A stretch of 64,000 nt of DNA from Serilophus lunatus (lineage: Eukaryota > Chordata > Aves > Passeriformes > Eurylaimidae): positions 124,001-188,000 of the forward strand of contig VXBA01001570.1 of NCBI GenBank assembly GCA_013399895.1. The letters are read 5' to 3'. Of this stretch, positions 62,649 to 64,000 are shown piece by piece. Numbering within the stretch: the first letter of the stretch is position 1; each line of letters opens with the position of its first letter. The notes beneath the pieces are model-generated. The model ran no database searches. It saw only the letters and a list, made by a program, of their open reading frames with translations, and was not told the origin of the DNA. Both the position numbers and the translations under genes were made by a program.

Positions 62649-64000
62649 CTAAGGAGCCACAGAGAATGAAACAAGCATGAGGGCAAAAGAAAAGACCTCA
62701 GAAAAATCAGACAGCAACTACCAATAGAGTTCAAATAATGTGAGTTGCACTAAAATATACAAGAAAAGAGCTTAGTCACTACCTTCAACCTAAACCAAGA
62801 ATTTCAGTAGGCCCTATATTGTGATTGGAACAAAGAGAAATACATAAGGACACCTATCTGCAGGGCTTGGGGTTAGTGGAGATAACTGGAAACAGGTAGA
62901 CAAAGCAAGGAAAGTGCTGATGAAAATTGTAAACACAAGCAAGACACACAGAGTGGTAACAATTTGTTACCCTAGGAGATTAACAGTTATCTGGCAAGGG
63001 TTGCAAAGGCTGCAAGACCCCAAAAAGACACCAAGTAACTGACTCTCAGTCTAACAAATCTGCTGGATCTTTATGACAGTTGATAGGTCAGCCTAGAATG
63101 GAAGCCAGACAGACAAAAATCCCCTTACAGTGTGACAAAATCACCTCCTAAATGATAATCTAAACTCCTTGGGATGCAACGACCAGGCCAAAGTTTGAGC
63201 AGCTTCTTCTCGTGCTAAAGACAAAACAAGTGTATTCAAATTGTTCCAATCTCCTGAGCTGGTGTGACTCAGCCTGAAAAGCTGCTGAATTTTTTCAGAA
63301 TAACATTCAGAGCAAATGTGGCACAGAGTTCCCAGTCACTTGTGGTATTGCAGACATGAAAATGATCCAAAGGGAAGGAACACTGGAGCACAGAGGTCAG
63401 TGACAGCTCCTGACACTCCACAGTGCAGCAGAACCAGCAAATGTAGGCACAGAATATTTCATGCTTGGCCTTCACATATAAGCACACAATTTCAGTGAAT
63501 TAATCATTTTACAGCCTTCTTTAGCTCTCTGGCTGGTGTTTAAACTGGGGGGTTTTCTTTAAATGGGTTCCTCAAATTTATTTCACTTCTCTCCAACTTC
63601 TCTTAAAAATTCAGATCTTCTCCTTTTCAATGCAAAATGAAATGGAATGGGCTGCCCAGGGAGGTGGTGGAGTCACTGTCCCTGGATGTGTTTAAGGAGA
63701 GATTGGATGGTGAACTGGTTTAGATGGTTTAGATGATGGGTTGGTGTTGGTTGAGTTATTGAGTTGGGTAAAAGGTTGGACTTGATGATCTCTATGGTCT
63801 TTTCCAACCTTGTTAATTCTGTGTAATTATAAAAAAGCCTTCATTTAGCACAAAGGCAAAGATGCAGCAGCAAATTCTTTACCTGATCCAGCTGTATGGC
63901 AAAATAAAGACAACACAGTGTCAAACCTCACAGCTCCAGGCTACTCTCACCTGAGCAAACCTCCAGCAAGGCAGCATTTGATACCCCACAGAGGCTTCCC
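62649..64000 (-). other. MYO9B: MYO9B intron at the window edge
   Basis: The exon at 62,586-62,648 begins with the third base of a split codon and is preceded by CTTAG, so an upstream exon must exist. I found none matching the preceding motor sequence up to 64,000. The stretch holds one CR1-like copy. Confidence 0.8.
63638..63830 (+). mobile_element. CR1-like 3' fragment
   Basis: It runs from GGAATGGGCTGCCCAGGGAG through GTTTAAGGAGAGATTGGATG to CCAACCTTGTTAATTCTGTG, the usual layout of a CR1 3' end. It is antisense to MYO9B and pairs with the inverted copy at 57,583-57,700. Confidence 0.75.

Noticed and set aside
63882..63905. Possible 9-bp microexon (LDQ) upstream of the first MYO9B exon
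   Set aside because: Flanking CAG and GTAAAG can be read, but the residues do not match the motor sequence that should precede AVVEKYLLEK.

Overview
The window is nuclear DNA from a bird. It holds spliced vertebrate genes with GT-AG introns, CpG islands at two promoters, and about fifteen 3'-end fragments of CR1 retrotransposons, the typical avian interspersed repeat. All three genes I recognise lie on the minus strand: INSR, USE1 and MYO9B. From memory, their chicken orthologues are on microchromosome 28. The species cannot be decided from the sequence.

Layout. Positions 1-26,900 are the 5' part of INSR (insulin receptor): part of intron 2 (1-19,047), the 552-bp exon 2 (19,048-19,599) and intron 1. 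Exon 1 is not visible; it probably lies in or beside a 480-base run of N (26,421-26,900) inside a GC-rich promoter. Positions of about 27,000-35,050 are intergenic, with CR1 copies and a CpG-rich patch carrying three CACGTG E-boxes. USE1, an ER SNARE, is complete: eight coding exons between 35,054 and 38,021 encode 259 residues. Less than 1 kb beyond the USE1 start codon is the stop codon of MYO9B (myosin IXb, an actin motor with a RhoGAP tail). Thirty-eight MYO9B exons, whose phases all join, run from 62,648 down to 38,970 and encode about 1,895 residues: most of the motor domain, four IQ motifs, the tail, a C1 zinc finger, the RhoGAP domain and the C-terminus. The N-terminal Ras-associating domain and the P-loop end of the motor lie beyond the window.

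The genes have separate jobs: insulin signalling at the cell surface, Golgi-to-ER membrane fusion, and Rho inactivation coupled to actin movement. MYO9B and USE1 are tightly packed head to tail.

The points most worth checking are a 213-bp open exon-like segment in INSR intron 1 whose phases would fit between exons 1 and 2, a 90-bp in-frame cassette-like exon in the actin-binding loop 2 of MYO9B, and a long, nearly identical inverted CR1 pair in INSR intron 2. I see no bacterial, viral or CRISPR-like system here.
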